From: Chlorella sorokiniana
Lineage: Eukaryota > Chlorophyta > Trebouxiophyceae > Chlorellales > Chlorellaceae
Direction of reading: 5' to 3'
DNA: 64,000 bases
Assembly: GCA_025917655.1 (NCBI GenBank)
Contig: CP084616.1
Coordinates: 1,488,001 to 1,552,000, forward strand
Part shown: positions 50,999-62,875 of the stretch, piece after piece
How positions within the stretch are numbered: the first letter of the stretch is position 1
How the letters are laid out: each line of letters starts with the position of its first letter
Notes under the pieces: model-generated
What the model saw: the letters and a program-made list of their open reading frames with translations, nothing else
The model's database searches: none
What the model was told of the DNA's origin: nothing
Program-made: the position numbers and the translations under genes

Positions 50999-51313
50999 TC
51001 AGCCGAGGTAGACGCCGCACCACAGCAGGAGAAAGAGCATGCCGAAGCCCAGGCAGCAGGCGGCGGTGCAGGCCAGGGCAGCCTCCTCCACGACGCTCGC
51101 TCGCTGCCCTCTGAGCTGCTCGAGGGCGTAAAACAGCATGCTGCATGGGGAGAAAGAGCGGGGCTGCAGGCGCACGGGAGATGAAATACTGGCAGGTCAA
51201 ACCGCAGCTCACTCCATACCTGCACACAAACCCGGTGCCCAGCATGCCCAGCGTCGCAGCGGGAACAGGCTTGGCGCAACTGGGCCGCTAAGGCGCACGG
51301 GCGACCCAGTGAC
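50999..51313 (-). CDS. TMEM258/OST5-like oligosaccharyltransferase subunit (5' end unresolved)
   Basis: This small two-helix subunit belongs to the ER complex that transfers N-glycans. Two exons are clear on the minus strand: 51220-51313 and 50999-51140. The end reads CCLGFGMLFLLLWCGVYLG, which lines up with the C-terminal helix of TMEM258 (GFGVLFLLLW in human), preceded by RASVVEEAALACTA. The first helix is AATLGMLGTGFVCSMLFYAL across the splice, preceded by GPVAPSLFP, matching the family's PVNPAVFP. The two parts are joined only if one base is added to the G run at 51261-51263. The start codon is not identified: no ATG lies in frame before VTGSPVRLSG, so a short first exon near 51330-51370 is expected. 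Family length is about 80 aa. Confidence 0.78.
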
Positions 51314-51956
51314 CTGCAACGGACAGGCAGTTTCTCATCCCAGGATCTGCTCCACAGGAAGCATGGCGGCGGAGGTGCCCAGTGGGCAGGCGAACCCTTG
51401 CTTGTGGCTGACGTTTAGCTGGCTAACTCGCACCCTATCATATTTGGCATCCTTTGCTGCCTGTTTTCAAGACAAGCGCTGCCCCGGAAGGCGAGGTTGT
51501 GACGGGTACAATTGGTTTATCTTACGTAACAAAATAGCGCCAGGCAGGAGTTTCACTGCGACCAGCGCCTAGAGGAGAGGGTCCAAGGACCCGCCTGTCA
51601 GCGGTGCTGCACCTGGCCCTGTCCAATGGAAAGCCTCATCTGCTGAAGAACAAGGATGTCCATTGATTTATTGTCCTGGTCTTCACCCGGCTGGTATGAT
51701 GATGCAGGCTGAATGCGATATTATTGGCGCCTGCTGCATCAAGTGTGCTGGTGCCGCCACCGGGCGTCGCAGCATTGGGTTGCTTGCATTGGCGCCGTTT
51801 AGTCACTCTTTGCTCCAAAATATCATCTATTTACCAATCAAGTAAGCCACGACTTTGATGGTGGCCCAGCGTCGCTTTGCTTTTTAATACGAGAGACATT
51901 TTCTCACCCATCGCCGAAATGCATTCACAATTGCGTGTTCTCACGTGTCATGTAGG
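51314..51956. other. Divergent spacer between OST5-like and MEKHLA genes
   Basis: It must hold the first exon and promoter of the leftward gene and the promoter of the rightward one. It is AT-rich between 51640 and 51930. No other gene is supported. Confidence 0.45.
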
Positions 51957-54499
51957 ATGTTGGCGGTCGGTGCAGCCAGGATAACGGCCACCGCAGGCGC
52001 GTCTCGCCGGTCTTCTCCCTGTCCCTCGCTCTTGCCCATTAGCTGGCCAGCCACTAGCCACCATTCACTGCATTGCCTCCAAATTGCCGGCCACCACCAT
52101 CCTGCAGGCTGCCGTCCATCCACACAGCTCCAGCGGCGGCACGCCAACGGCCAGCCTGGCCGGCGGCAGCTGCACGTCGTGGCAGCCAAAAAGGCGGCAA
52201 GAAGGGCGGCGGCGGCAACAAGAAGGGCCCTGGCAGCCTGATGAACCCGCCCAAGCCCGCCGAGCCGTATCTGCAGGTGACGCGGGCCGCGGTTGGAGCT
52301 TGGCCCTGCTGTCGGCTGCCGCGCTCCATCCCGCTCCTGCTGCCCGCTGCACACTCCTGCCTTCCCTGCCGGCTGCCTGCGCAGACGCCCGTGATCATGC
52401 AGAACCTGCTGCTGGTGGAATCGCACTTTCGCAAGACGGGCAGGTGGGCTGCGCTGACCCTCTCTCACCCTACCCAGGATGCAGCTCAAGGCTGATGCGT
52501 CAGCACGGCACCTGACAGCGAACTGGGCAGTGCTCTCCTGTGCAGCATAGGCAGAGCCACGAGATGTTCCGCATAATTGCATGCCTGCTAGAATGCCAGT
52601 TGCGTCAGCTCCCCAGCGTGTGCATCTGGGCCCCATCCTGCCGTTGCCGCACGCAGGCCCATCTTTAGCCGCGAGATTGAGATCAGCGACGTTGCGCGGG
52701 AACTGTGGGAGGCGCCGTTTGCGGTGCTGGCTCACGACATTGAGGTGGGGGTTAGCGCTGGGGTCGCGCAGGCGGGTGGGCCGGTGCCGCGTGTGTGCGT
52801 GCTGCAGACTTCAGCAGGGGACGGCGAGGAACACCCTGTTGCACCCCTCCGCGACCTCACGCCCAGCAGCAGCAGCAGCCCGACCAGGAACCTCCGGGCA
52901 GTGCTCTTGGCAGCACGCAGCCGCATAGTGCACGGCTCGAGCTTGCCGCCGCTGGTGTTGCCTGTGTTGCTCTGCGTCGCAGGAAGGCGAGCCCAACCGC
53001 TTCTGTTATGGCAACAAGGCGGCGCTGGCGCTCTTTGAGTGCACGTGAGGCTGCTGCTGCCGCGCCTCTGCTGCTGCCTGCTGCGGTTGATCGCAAGCAG
53101 GGAAGTGTTGCTTGGAGCCCTGGATGCCTGCCAGCCACGAGGCATGGCATGTGCCGCCTGGCTGCGTTACTGCCATGAATCGACTCCTGCACGTGTGCTG
53201 AGCTGTTATCAAGGCAGTCCCCGGCGAGGCCCTGCTTCTGCTCACTCCTGGCACGCTGGCTGCGGCCACGCATGCGCGCAGTTGGGACGAGCTGGTCGGC
53301 ACCGAGTCATCTCAGAGCGCAGAGGACAAGGCGGAGGTGGGACCGCGCTTGCGACAGCAACCAGGGAGGTCCACACGCAGGCCGCCCCACTGCACGGCAG
53401 GCCGCTGCATGTCTGCCACCCCAGCCCCGCTTGTGCGCCGCCTGCCGCAGGTCCAGGACGACCGGTCGTCCGCCCTGGCGCGGGCTCTGGAGGCGGGGCA
53501 CATCGACGACTACAGCGGCTGGCGCAAGTGAGCAGGGGACCAGGGTTGCAGAAGCATGCTGGGCAGTGGGCAGCTGCTGCTTGCGCCTGTGGCATGCGGT
53601 GCAGCGAGCGGCAGCTCCCAGCCGGGCCAGCTGCGTCGCTGGGGAGTAGAGTGTGTGCTGTGCGCTGTCACTCCGCAGGAGCTTCAAAGGCAAGAGGTTC
53701 CAGATCTCGGACACCACGCTCTTCAATGTGGAGGCGCCCACAGGGGAGGTGAGCGCGCTGCCACGCGCTCTGCTGTTCTGGATCGGGCTTGCACCGGGCG
53801 GCAGCGCAGGAGCTTGGGCTGCGCGCCCGCAGCAGCGGTCTGCAGGGTTGGCTGGTAGGGCGCACCCCGGCACTCCTTGCTGCGCGCCCTGTGCTTGCAA
53901 GTCTGGTGCGGGACACGCCACCGCCGCCGCCACCACGTGCTGATGTAGGTGGTAGGCCAGGCTGTAACCATTCGCTCCTGGGAGTATGAGGATGGAACCA
54001 AGGTGGGACAGCCTGTTGTACTGGCTTGTACCTCAGGGGTACTGCAGGCAGGCAGGCCCGCGCGCCGCCATGCGACGGCTTCACCCGCCCGCCCATGCCG
54101 GCCGCAGGGGGAGAGGGCGTCGAGGCGGCAGCGGCCGCCCCGGGCGTGCCGCCGCCCAGCGAGGAGCAGCTGGCGGCGGCAGAGGCGGCGGTGACGGAGC
54201 AGGCGGCGCTGGTCCGGTGAGGGCGGCTGCGAGCCGGAGGCAGGGGTTCCCGGCTGGCTGCCTGGCCTGGGCCTGCTGCGCCGCCTGCGCTGCGCCCAGT
54301 TGACTATTGCTGTATGGCTGGCAACTGCCGCTGCTGCAGGAGCCTCAAGGAGGAGCAAGGGCTGAGCAACAGCAGCGAGGAGGTGCAGGCAGCGGTGGCG
54401 GCCCTGCTGGAACTGAAGCAGCGGCTGGCGGCGCTGCAGGACGCGGCGGCGGCAGCGGCGGCGGCGCCCGCGGCGCCCGCAGCAGCGGCAGAGAGCTGA
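51957..54499 (+). CDS. MEKHLA-domain protein with C-terminal WHEP-like domain, probably plastid
   Basis: MEKHLA is a PAS-like domain found in cyanobacteria and in plants, where it also forms the tail of HD-ZIP III proteins; its ligand is unknown. Eleven exons are read. The N-terminus MLAVGAARITATAGASRRSS and RRQLHVVAAKK look like a plastid transit peptide with its cleavage site. Then come a Gly/Lys linker, PVIMQNLLLVESHFRKTGR, ISDVARELWEAPFAVLAHD, EGEPNRFCYGNKAALALFEC, WDELVGTESSQSAED, ALEAGHIDDYSGWR, KRFQISDTTLFNVEAPTGE and VVGQAVTIRSWEYEDGTK, the whole MEKHLA domain. The last two exons give TEQAALVRSLKEEQGLSNSS and VQAAVAALLELKQRLAAL, a helix-turn-helix like the WHEP domain of some aminoacyl-tRNA synthetases, then an Ala/Pro tail. 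One A is missing at 52188-52192. The gene ends 222 nt from the convergent GT61 gene. Confidence 0.82.
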
Positions 54500-54721
54500 G
54501 GCGCCCGGTTGGGTTGGGTTCAGAGTTGCTGTGACGCTTTTTGCAATTTTGTGCAGCAAGGATGCCCAGTCGCTGAATTTATCTTCGGCCTCGATGGCTG
54601 TTTTAGACAGCTACAACAAGCTCGGTACAGCAGGCCAGGTTGGCGGCTGCCCCGCTTGCTTCTGCACATCAGCAAACAGACAGGGACAGCCACAGCAGGT
54701 AGCACCAAGAGCAATTCCACG

Positions 54722-57700
54722 TCATCGCTGGGCGCCTTTCGCCGCTGTCGCCTTCCGTCCTTGCCCCTGCTGTCCCGCCTCTGCCTCCGCCTGCGCTTGC
54801 TGGGCTGCCTCTGCTGTCGCAGCGTTGTCGGCCTGCTCGTCACCCGCCGCCGCGTCTGCTGCCTTGCCATCGGACCCTGCCGCATCCACTGCCTGCACAT
54901 CAGCTGCCTGGCCCTCCTGCGCGGTGGCCTCCGCCTCCTTCCCTGCAGCTTCCTCTGCCCCCTTCCCAGCGGCAGCCTCTGCCTTGATCCCCGCGGCGGC
55001 CTCCGCCTCCTTCCCTGCGGCTTCCCTGCCTCGTTTCCAGCGGGAGCCTTTGTCTCGTATCGTGCGGCCAGCTCTGCCAGCTGCTGCTCCGCCTCCTTCT
55101 GTTTGCGTTCTTCTTCCTCCCGTTTGGCGGCCTCTTCGGCGCCGGGGCATCTGCAGGGGGACCCCAAGGGCCGGATGATGGTTTGCACCCAAAGCAAGGG
55201 ACAGCGCAACGGCCGAAAAGGGGCTCGCGCCGGGGCGGGCGACAACTGCCGCATGGGTGCAGGGGAGGTAGCTGGCAGCGGCTCACATGTCCCTCCTCGT
55301 CATGAAGAAAGTTCGCTCGTGGTGGTTGGCGTCGGTGGTCTCCAGCTGCAGCCGCAACGGGCGGGCAAGCAGCACAAGCTGGCCATCACAACCCAGACCC
55401 AGGCTCAGAGACGCCGCCCAACCTGGCCAGGCCGAGGTCAGGCTGGACCGCACGGCCAGCCGGTCGGCACTCGGCACGCCTCCCGCATCGCACGCTGCAG
55501 GCGCCGCTCACCTGGCCCCGCGCAACCTTCTCCAGGACCCTGGCCAGGGTTGGGAAGTCCAGGGCCACGTCCTGGTCCCGACCGTACGCTATGGACGAGC
55601 CTGGCAGCGTAGGGCAGAGGAGGGGCCAGGGCTGGCTTGCGAAGCAGGGAGGGCGGGGGTACGCGCACGCCCACAGCTGCACCCCGACACAAGTCAAGCT
55701 GGCAAGGCTGGAGTGGACAAGGCTGAAGAAGCGGCGGCCCCTGTTTGCACCCCGCTGCTCCCTCTCATACGGCCCCGGGAAGACGTGGTCCTTGTCCGCC
55801 ACCAGCCTGCGGCGTTGGCAGGCACGTGTGAAACAACAGCTCAAGAAGCTGGCGTGGGGCCGGACTGCCGAGTGATGTGCAGGCCAGTTGCCCCAACCAC
55901 AGCGGGCGGCACAAGGCCCGGGTCCTGAGCCCGCGAGGCGGCATTCGCAGCGAGCGCAGCAGCGCCGCTCTGGAGCGCACCTGAAGTAGCCGCTGTGCAC
56001 GCTGTGGTCCAGCTGGAACCAGTCGCTGGGGGGATGGGAGGTGCAACGTGGTGCCCTTGCAGTCAGGACGCCTGCCATATGGCTCCTGCTGCGCTCGCTG
56101 GCTGCTGCCAGGGCAGGCACCAGAGCGGCTGCGGAGCCCGTTCCTACCCGCACCAGCAGGAGCGCAGCCGCTGCTGCCAACCCCCTGTGGCCACCCACCC
56201 CAACCCAGCACACCCAACCAGGCCCGCCCACCCACACGCGTGGTATGCGGTACCATGCGGCAGTACCTGAAGTACTGGTCGGCCCAGGTGCAGCCCTTGC
56301 CGTGGAAGTCCCAGGGCAGGATCTCTATTAGGGCGGTACCGGCTGGCATGAAGAAGGCAAAGTTGTTGCCCGAGCCGTGAGTGTTGACCTGGGGGATCGC
56401 AGCGAGGCGGGGCACTGATGAGGGAGCGTGTGCTTGCGTGGGCGGAGAGTGTCAGGGGCGGGCATGGCGGCGCAGCCGGTTGCCGCCAACCCCGCCCCGC
56501 TGCACTGGACAGGCACCAGCCATGCAAAGCCCGCTGCCGCCTGGGTCCAATTAAGATTGCCAGCTGCGCAGCGTCACGGCGACGGATGCAACATGACATA
56601 GAAAGAAACCGCTGCTGAAAAGATTCTGCTCCCTCGTCTCCACCCGGTGCCCCCTCTCTCCCCACCACCCACCCACACATACACACACCCACTCAATCCC
56701 ACCGAGTGGGCACCCGCACCCAGCCCCGCTGTCCCCGCTCACCAGCGCGTGTACATGCTGCACCGCCGCCAGCAGTTCCACAAAGGTATCGGGGAGCCAT
56801 CGGGCAGCAGCACGCACTCGACTCGCCTGAGGGGGCGGGCAAACAAAGGGCGCGGCGGCAGCGACGGCAGCGCAGGAGGTCAGGCAGGCAGGGCGGATCC
56901 CCATGTGGATCCTGAATTCGCGGCGCACGCATGCGGCATCGTAAGACGACTCCCGGGCTCGGTGGCGGGGGCAGTGCCAACATGCTTTCCACATGGAGGC
57001 GGCCCAGCATGGCGCCACAAAAAGGGCAAGCCGCATGCATCGACCGCTCGAGCGAGCAGGCGGTGGGCACTTGCATCGGCGCCAGGCAGCCCGGCTGCGG
57101 CAGCCAAAGGCGCAGCGCGCTCACTTGAAGCGGGTGTCCGCCGGCGGCACCCAATTCTCGCATTCCTGCGGTGCGGCGCAGCGGCAGGCAGACAGTGATG
57201 CCAAGCCACGGAGACGGCCCAAGCGCTGAGGGGAGCCGGCGCCGAGCCACCGTGTCCCATCCCGCCAGCGCAGAGTGGATGCCGATCCAACGATCCCTGG
57301 GCGGCCCCTCTGCCGCGCTCCAGCATGTGCAGCGCCCCAGCTTTGCACGGCTGCCCAGCACGCGCAGCGCACCTCCACCGCGTCCTTCAGGTTGACAATC
57401 TGGCGCAGGCGGGAGCGTGGCATGAAGGCCACGCGGAACACGGCGCCCTCCCCCTCCTGCGGCCGCCTCATGCCGGGCAAAGACCTGGGGGTGCAGCCGC
57501 CTGTAGTGCTCCACAGCCTGCTCCACATCCAAGGGGGATGGTGGTGGTGGGGTAGGCACCTGAGCTTGAGATTCATTGTCGAAGCAGTGCAACCTAATTG
57601 AGGCAGAGCTTGGCTGGGCGGTGGCATGCACGCGCTCAGCGACCCCGTGCGGAGCGAAGAGGGCGGCCTGCGGCGAGCAGCCCCTGCTGCAGCCCCGCTG

Positions 57701-60137
57701 CAGCCCCCGCTGCAGCCCCCGCCGGCCGGCCCCGGCGTAGCAGCGGGGGCTCACCCGCCGCCCTGTGGTCTTAGGCCTCAGCTGAGTCCAGCGGCGGCGC
57801 GCTCGTGGGTTGTAGAGGCCCACCTGGAGGGCCACGCACAGAGGACAGGGGCACGTGAAGTTTGCAGGTCCACCCGAGGGACAGCACAGGAGACCCACTA
57901 GGAGTCAGCAGCAGCCGGAGCGTCGTTTGAGCAGCGACAGCAACGATTGTGCTGTGCATCAGCCTGGCTCCCAGGCAAGCCGCTGCGGACCGCGGCGCGA
58001 GGCAGCCGCCTGTCGCAGCAGCTGCAATCGCCGCCCCCGCCCCCGGGTCCACGCCCGTGCGCGCACCAGGTTGCACATGATGGCCCGCTCGAAGCAGCGC
58101 GGCTGCCCGGTGCGGATGTGCTCGCGGGATGACAGCGCTGCCAGGGGCTGGACCTGCACAACGGGCATGCGAGCACAAGCACGTGTGCATGCATGCGCGC
58201 AGGTGCCGAAGCGGTGGTGGTGTGCGTGCAAACGGGCGGTTGTGCGAGGTGTGAGCAGCGGCATGGGCGCATGTGTGGGCATGCAGGCTTGATGGGTGCG
58301 AGGGCGCGTGCGTGGCGGAGCCAGTATGCTTGCACCCCGGGCGGCCTACGCGGCCCTGATCCCCCTCTGCCGCCGCTGGAGTGCTTGCCTGATGTACGGG
58401 TCAAGCAGAAGCTGGTACCAGGGGGCAAGTCCAGGCCAAGCGTCACCGGAGCCAGCGTCACGTTCCTGCAAGAAAAGAGCAGGGGAGGCAGGGAGCGTTG
58501 CGGCGCTGCCTGCAGCAGCAAAGCGTGCGCTCCCAGCGCCGATGCACAGCCGCTGGCATGCCCAGTCCCTGCAGGCGGCCGCCGCGGCGGGCGCCTCTTA
58601 TGGGCCGTCCCGCGTGCTGCGAGCCGCCTCCAACCCAGCGAGCCGCCTCCAACGCAGCGGCGGCGGCGCGCGGCGTGACACCTGTCGATGGCACCCTCCC
58701 CCAGCATTGCATCCAGCGCCAGCGCCCCGCCGATGAACAGATCCCCAAACACGGAGAAGTAGGTGAGCCACCACACGAGCGGCACAGTGCAATCCGTGAA
58801 CTCTGCGGGGCGACGAGGCAGTGCGTTGTGTGTGTGGTGTGTGTGGGGGGGGTGGGGTGGGGGTGGGGGGGGTTGAGGGTGTGCGTGTGGGTGTGGGTAG
58901 GCAGCAATCCACCCCGATGGCGGCTCCTGTTGTGGATGGAGAGGGCTCGACAAGATAGCGCCTCAAGATCCATCGGCGATCACCTCCAAATCCTCCCTTC
59001 TAGAGAAGATGCATCGGCGACCCGTTCCCACTGCTCCCGTCCAGAGCAGTCTCACGGGGCCCTTCCACCCAGCTGAGAGGCTGCAGCTGAGAGGCTGGGT
59101 GCTGCAGCGGGCACTTCCAACCTGCACCCCGCTGCTATGCGTGCAGAGCGCCGCAGCGAGCTGGGCAAGCCTTCCCGACCTCCCAACCTCCCAACCTGCC
59201 GCGCAGACGCGCCCGCCACCCACCCGCAGGCTGCCACACGTCAGGAGGGTCGAGCGGGGTGGGGCCTCGAATGTCGATGTCCCAGCACTTTGGGGCGTAG
59301 TGCGGCGTGCCTGCAACCGGGAGGGCGGAGGCGCAAGGAGGCGCAGTCGTTCGAAGCGCACCCAGCAGGAAACCGCCTCGCACTGAGGGTCCCCCTCCAA
59401 GCTGGCGGGCCTGCGCCGCTGGTGGGGGCCCACAAAAGAGGTCGCTGATACCTCGCTTCCCAGGCAACAGCGTGCTGCCACCACTCAGCAGCTGCCGCAC
59501 CCAACGGCTCGTCATAGCCGGGCAGCACGTAGGGGGACGGGGTGGGGGTCGAACAGGGAGTCAGGTGTGAAGGTGGGGCTGTCGGGGGTCTTGCGCCCGT
59601 CGTGAAGCAGCACATGTTCCTGCGCAGGGGCCCGGCCCCGGGGGAGGGGGAGGGAGGGGGCGGTTGAGCGGGGGCGGGGCAAGGGGGATACTCGGAAAGT
59701 TGAAGGGAGGGTTGTGTGCAGATGCGGCTGCTGGGCCTGGCTTGGTGAGGATCTCCACAGATTGATCTCTTGGCTGCGGCAGGCACACACCCTGCTGGAT
59801 ACCCTCACCTGATCGAAGCATACTCTCTCAAACAGCTTGCAGCCCCACTCGTCGAGCAGCGTCTCGTTCAGCCCGGCTCGCTCGCAGGCCTGGAAGCCGG
59901 GCGCCCGGCCAGCCTGCCGTGGGCGCTCGGCGCTTGCGGGGCGCCCAGCAGCAGGCCGCCGCCAGACCACAGGAACATGCTGCCGCCCATCAGCAGCACG
60001 TTGAGCAGCAGCGACAGCACAACCTGAGGTGGAGGGCGGCGGTGGACAGGTGGGCAGCTGGTATACTCAAAGGCCAACACGATGGGCAGCAACGAGCTCG
60101 ACTGTGGCAGCGGCATCGGCGGCAGCAAGACGTCCAT
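54722..60137 (-). CDS. GT61-family glycosyltransferase with charged C-terminal tail
   Basis: GT61 enzymes are Golgi transferases (xylosyl-, arabinosyl- or GlcNAc-transferases). The N-terminus is a type II anchor: VVLSLLLNVLLMGGSMFLW (about 59990-60040), with GLNETLLDEWGCKLFERVCF after it. Core pieces in order: EHVLLHDGRKTPDSPTFTPD (59560-59620), YAPKCWDIDIRGPTPLDPPD (59240-59310), VPLVWWLTYFSVFGDLFIGG (58710-58790), SSREHIRTGQPRCFERAIMC (58080-58140), VEHYRRLHPQVFARHEA, FMPRSRLRQIVNLKDAVEV (57375-57430), ENWVPPADTRFK, SPDTFVELLAAVQHVHALV, NTHGSGNNFAFFMPAGTALI (56340-56400; the family's HGxxxxN region), DWFQLDHSVHSGYFRC and ALDFPTLARVLEKVARGQ. The tail (55150-54722) is a Glu/Lys/Ala-rich coiled coil. 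Frame slips by one base in G runs at 59899-59901 and 55042-55044. The exon near 58380-58470 has two possible frames. Confidence 0.78.
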
Positions 60138-61077
60138 ACCAGAGGCTGCCGGCGGGCTTGAGACCGGGCAGATTCTAGTTTTCCCATGATACTAGGCTCC
60201 GTGGCGAGGCCCGCAAGCCAGCGGATGCCCGCTCAGTTACGCAGCGCTCCATCCAGCTTCATCGGCCAGCAATAACGGGCTATCTGAGTCTCAGAACATC
60301 AAGTATTAAATGCAGATGGTTTGAATCTGCCAGCAAGGGCCGCACTACCAAGCCGAGAGATCCTGGCAGCCGCGCTGAGCATGGCGGCGGCTGTCTGCTG
60401 GCGCCAAGACCCGAGGTTGCCTGCTGCAAGGGATTGCCCAGTCCACATTGCACCTTTGCTCTGGAGGCCAGGAATGGAAACTTCTTTCCGTTGCATCGCT
60501 GCGCGGCACAGGTTAGTGAGGATGCGGGCACGACGCTACGCCTCGCTTGGCCTGTGCGTGGGGCGCGCGAACAAGCGGTGGGCTGCGCGGCCTTCCCTGT
60601 CACGCCCGCCGCAAGCCCATCCTCTGCCAACCTGCCTCTAGAACAGATACAGCAAACCACGCGAGAATGTAGCAGCAGGCATCCTCAGAAATCTGCAGCT
60701 GATGCTGCAGGGCATCCCGCGCCTGAGCAACACCTTTCGAATGACGTGTGCATTCGTCCTGCCGCCGTCGCAGGACCGTCCCCTCCTTCCCGCGTCCCAG
60801 AGCGACAAGGCAGCCGCCGTAGTGGCTTTTTCAATTAACGATCGTGTTTAAAGCACAAAGAATATCTCGCTGGCCAGTCCTGCGAGTTTTCACGCTTCTT
60901 GCCAGCAGCTGGACGCTCAACTGACAGCGCAGCGTCGCTGACCTGTCCCTTACTTAAATGAAACTGTGTCCACGTTGTCTTTAAGCTGCGCCGTCAAGCT
61001 CAAACCCGCCACCGGGGTTGGGGCTGCCTTTTGCCCGGCCTTCGGAGGCTGGTATGCCAGCTGCAATCTCCTGTAAT
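60138..61077. other. Divergent intergenic region
   Basis: The region lies between the GT61 start and a rightward membrane-protein gene. Shadow frames exist at 60430-60840 but have no family resemblance. The stretch 60830-60960 is AT-rich and is a likely promoter. No gene is supported. Confidence 0.45.
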
Positions 61078-62377
61078 GGAGCTCCGAGGCGACAGAGAGT
61101 CGATGCCACCCGGAACGGCAGCCGCAGCCAGTCGGCCAGAAGACGGCGCCGCGGTCCCTGTGTCAGGCGCAGCGCCTGCACCGCCTGCCGCTCCACCCAG
61201 CCTTGCCCTGGCCATGAGCAAGCACTCCCTGGGCATGGACCGCAGCTCGGCCATGGTTGTGGTGTTGGTGCTGTCCGTGACCCTGGCTACCGCCGCACTG
61301 ACCCGGCCCGAGTTCCTCTTTGTGCTCGCCCTGGACGCCAGCTTTGCCGGGCTGTGGGCGCTGGCCGCCCACGCCCCGCCCCTTCCTCAACGTGCGGCTG
61401 CCCCTCATCGCCACGCTGCGCTTCTTCGCCGTGACGGTCCAGCCCCTCGCGATCGACGTGCTGGCGGCGTTGGATCCTGGCGACGCGCCGGGCGCGGCCC
61501 GCCGCCGCCCCCTTCCCCCGAGGCTGGCAGCGGCGCGGGCCCTCTCCCACTTCCTTGTGGGCGTGACCTGGCTGCAGGGCAGCGTGATGGCGGTGGTGGG
61601 CATGCAGCTGCCGCCGTGGGAGCACCTGGCGATGCAGAGCCTGCACGTCCTGCTGCTGTGCCGCCGTGCGCCGCCAGGTGAGCCCCCAGCCCCCCCGCCC
61701 GCCGCCACTGGGCCGCACACTCGTGCGGCTGGGCAGGGCTGGCGGCTCAGCCCGCTGCGGCTCCTAGAGCGCCCTCCCCTCCTGGCTCACCCTGCGCCCG
61801 CGCCGCCGCTGCTGCAGTGTGCCGCCAGTTTGTGGCGCTGTCGCCGCAGCACGGCGCCGTGGTGTCGGCGCTGTTTGAGCTGGTCCGCCAGGCCACCTCG
61901 CTGCTGTGCATAGGCAACTGGGCGCCGGTGGAGGCAGCTGCAGAGACGAGTGGCGGCGAGGCGCAGCAGTGCGTGGCGGTGGTGTGCATGGTGCAGGTGC
62001 GGCGGCGTGCGGCGACGTGTGGCGGCGGAGGGGTGGGGGCTGGTGGCCCCGCGCTGCAGAGGTGGCCCTTGCTGCTTCCAGCTTTCCTGCAGCAAGGCGG
62101 CCCTGCCCCGCCCCCGCTGCTGCAGGTGTCGCTGGGACTCGTGCTGCCGACGCTGGTGGTGTGGCGCGCCCAGCTGCAAGCCGCGCGCGGGTTTGTGGCG
62201 GAGCAGCGGGACGGGGGCTCCCGCCGCTGCGCCGAGTGGCGGCTCCAGTGCAGCCCCTACACCAGGCTGTGTCAGCCGGCGCTGGAGGCAGCCGACGTGT
62301 TTGGGTGGGCAGGCACCACGCTGCTGGCCGCGCTGTGGTCGTTCCTGGCGGCGGTGACGTGGCAGGCCATGTCGTGA
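61078..62377 (+). CDS. Polytopic membrane protein, unknown
   Basis: I do not recognise the family. From the ATG at 61078 the protein has a soluble Ala/Pro-rich N-terminus (about 45 aa) and then about six hydrophobic segments: AMVVVLVLSVTLATAAL, FLFVLALDASFAGLWALAA, IATLRFFAVTVQPLAIDVLA, FLVGVTWLQGSVMAVVGMQL, VAVVCMVQVSLGLVLPTLVV (across an intron) and WAGTTLLAALWSFLAAVTW at the end, with RRCAEWRLQCSPYTRLCQP before it. Introns lie at about 61678-61817 and 61999-62126. Frame slips near 61375-61385 (a C run) between the second and third segments. The layout resembles small algal membrane proteins of unknown role; a transporter function is not supported by any motif I can see. Confidence 0.62.
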
Positions 62378-62875
62378 CCACTGCTGCCACAGCGCGGTGA
62401 GAAGTCTTTAAGGAATCTTGAGCGATTGCTGCTCGTCAATCGTACTTCATGAAATTTCTCCTGAAATTTCCAGGTCAATAAAATGTCGAAACGTCTGTCA
62501 CAACCTGGCGCAATGCCTCCCTCGCCCTTTGTGGCAGTCCCTTGAATGCCTATGCTTTTTCAACCGTATGACTCATTCCTTTGCTCTAATGATAAAACGC
62601 TGCCATGCACGCAAGTCCGAGGTACAACATAACTGTAGTGATGCCATGCACAGAGCAGCATAACAATGGCATGGCAATTCCAAATGCACAATGCACCAGG
62701 GTTCTTGGCAATGGCTGTCGGGAGAATAGATTCGCATCGCAGTTCGGAAAGCCCTTCAGCGTGTGGAAGCAGGGGGAGCGACAAACGCAAGCGTAGCTCT
62801 CCTGCAGAGGAGACCCTCCGCAGGGTGCATGAAACAGAAAACAGGTACACTTGGGCTCACAGCGGACTGCCTGCC
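62378..62875. other. Convergent 3' region
   Basis: It is AT-rich (62400-62680) and lies between the stop of the membrane-protein gene and the stop of the leftward MATE gene. No gene is supported. Confidence 0.55.

Noticed and set aside
60321-60838. Rightward small gene between GT61 and the membrane-protein gene
   Set aside because: Overlapping frames of 106 and 134 codons exist, but neither has a signal peptide, domain or splice sites; not supported.
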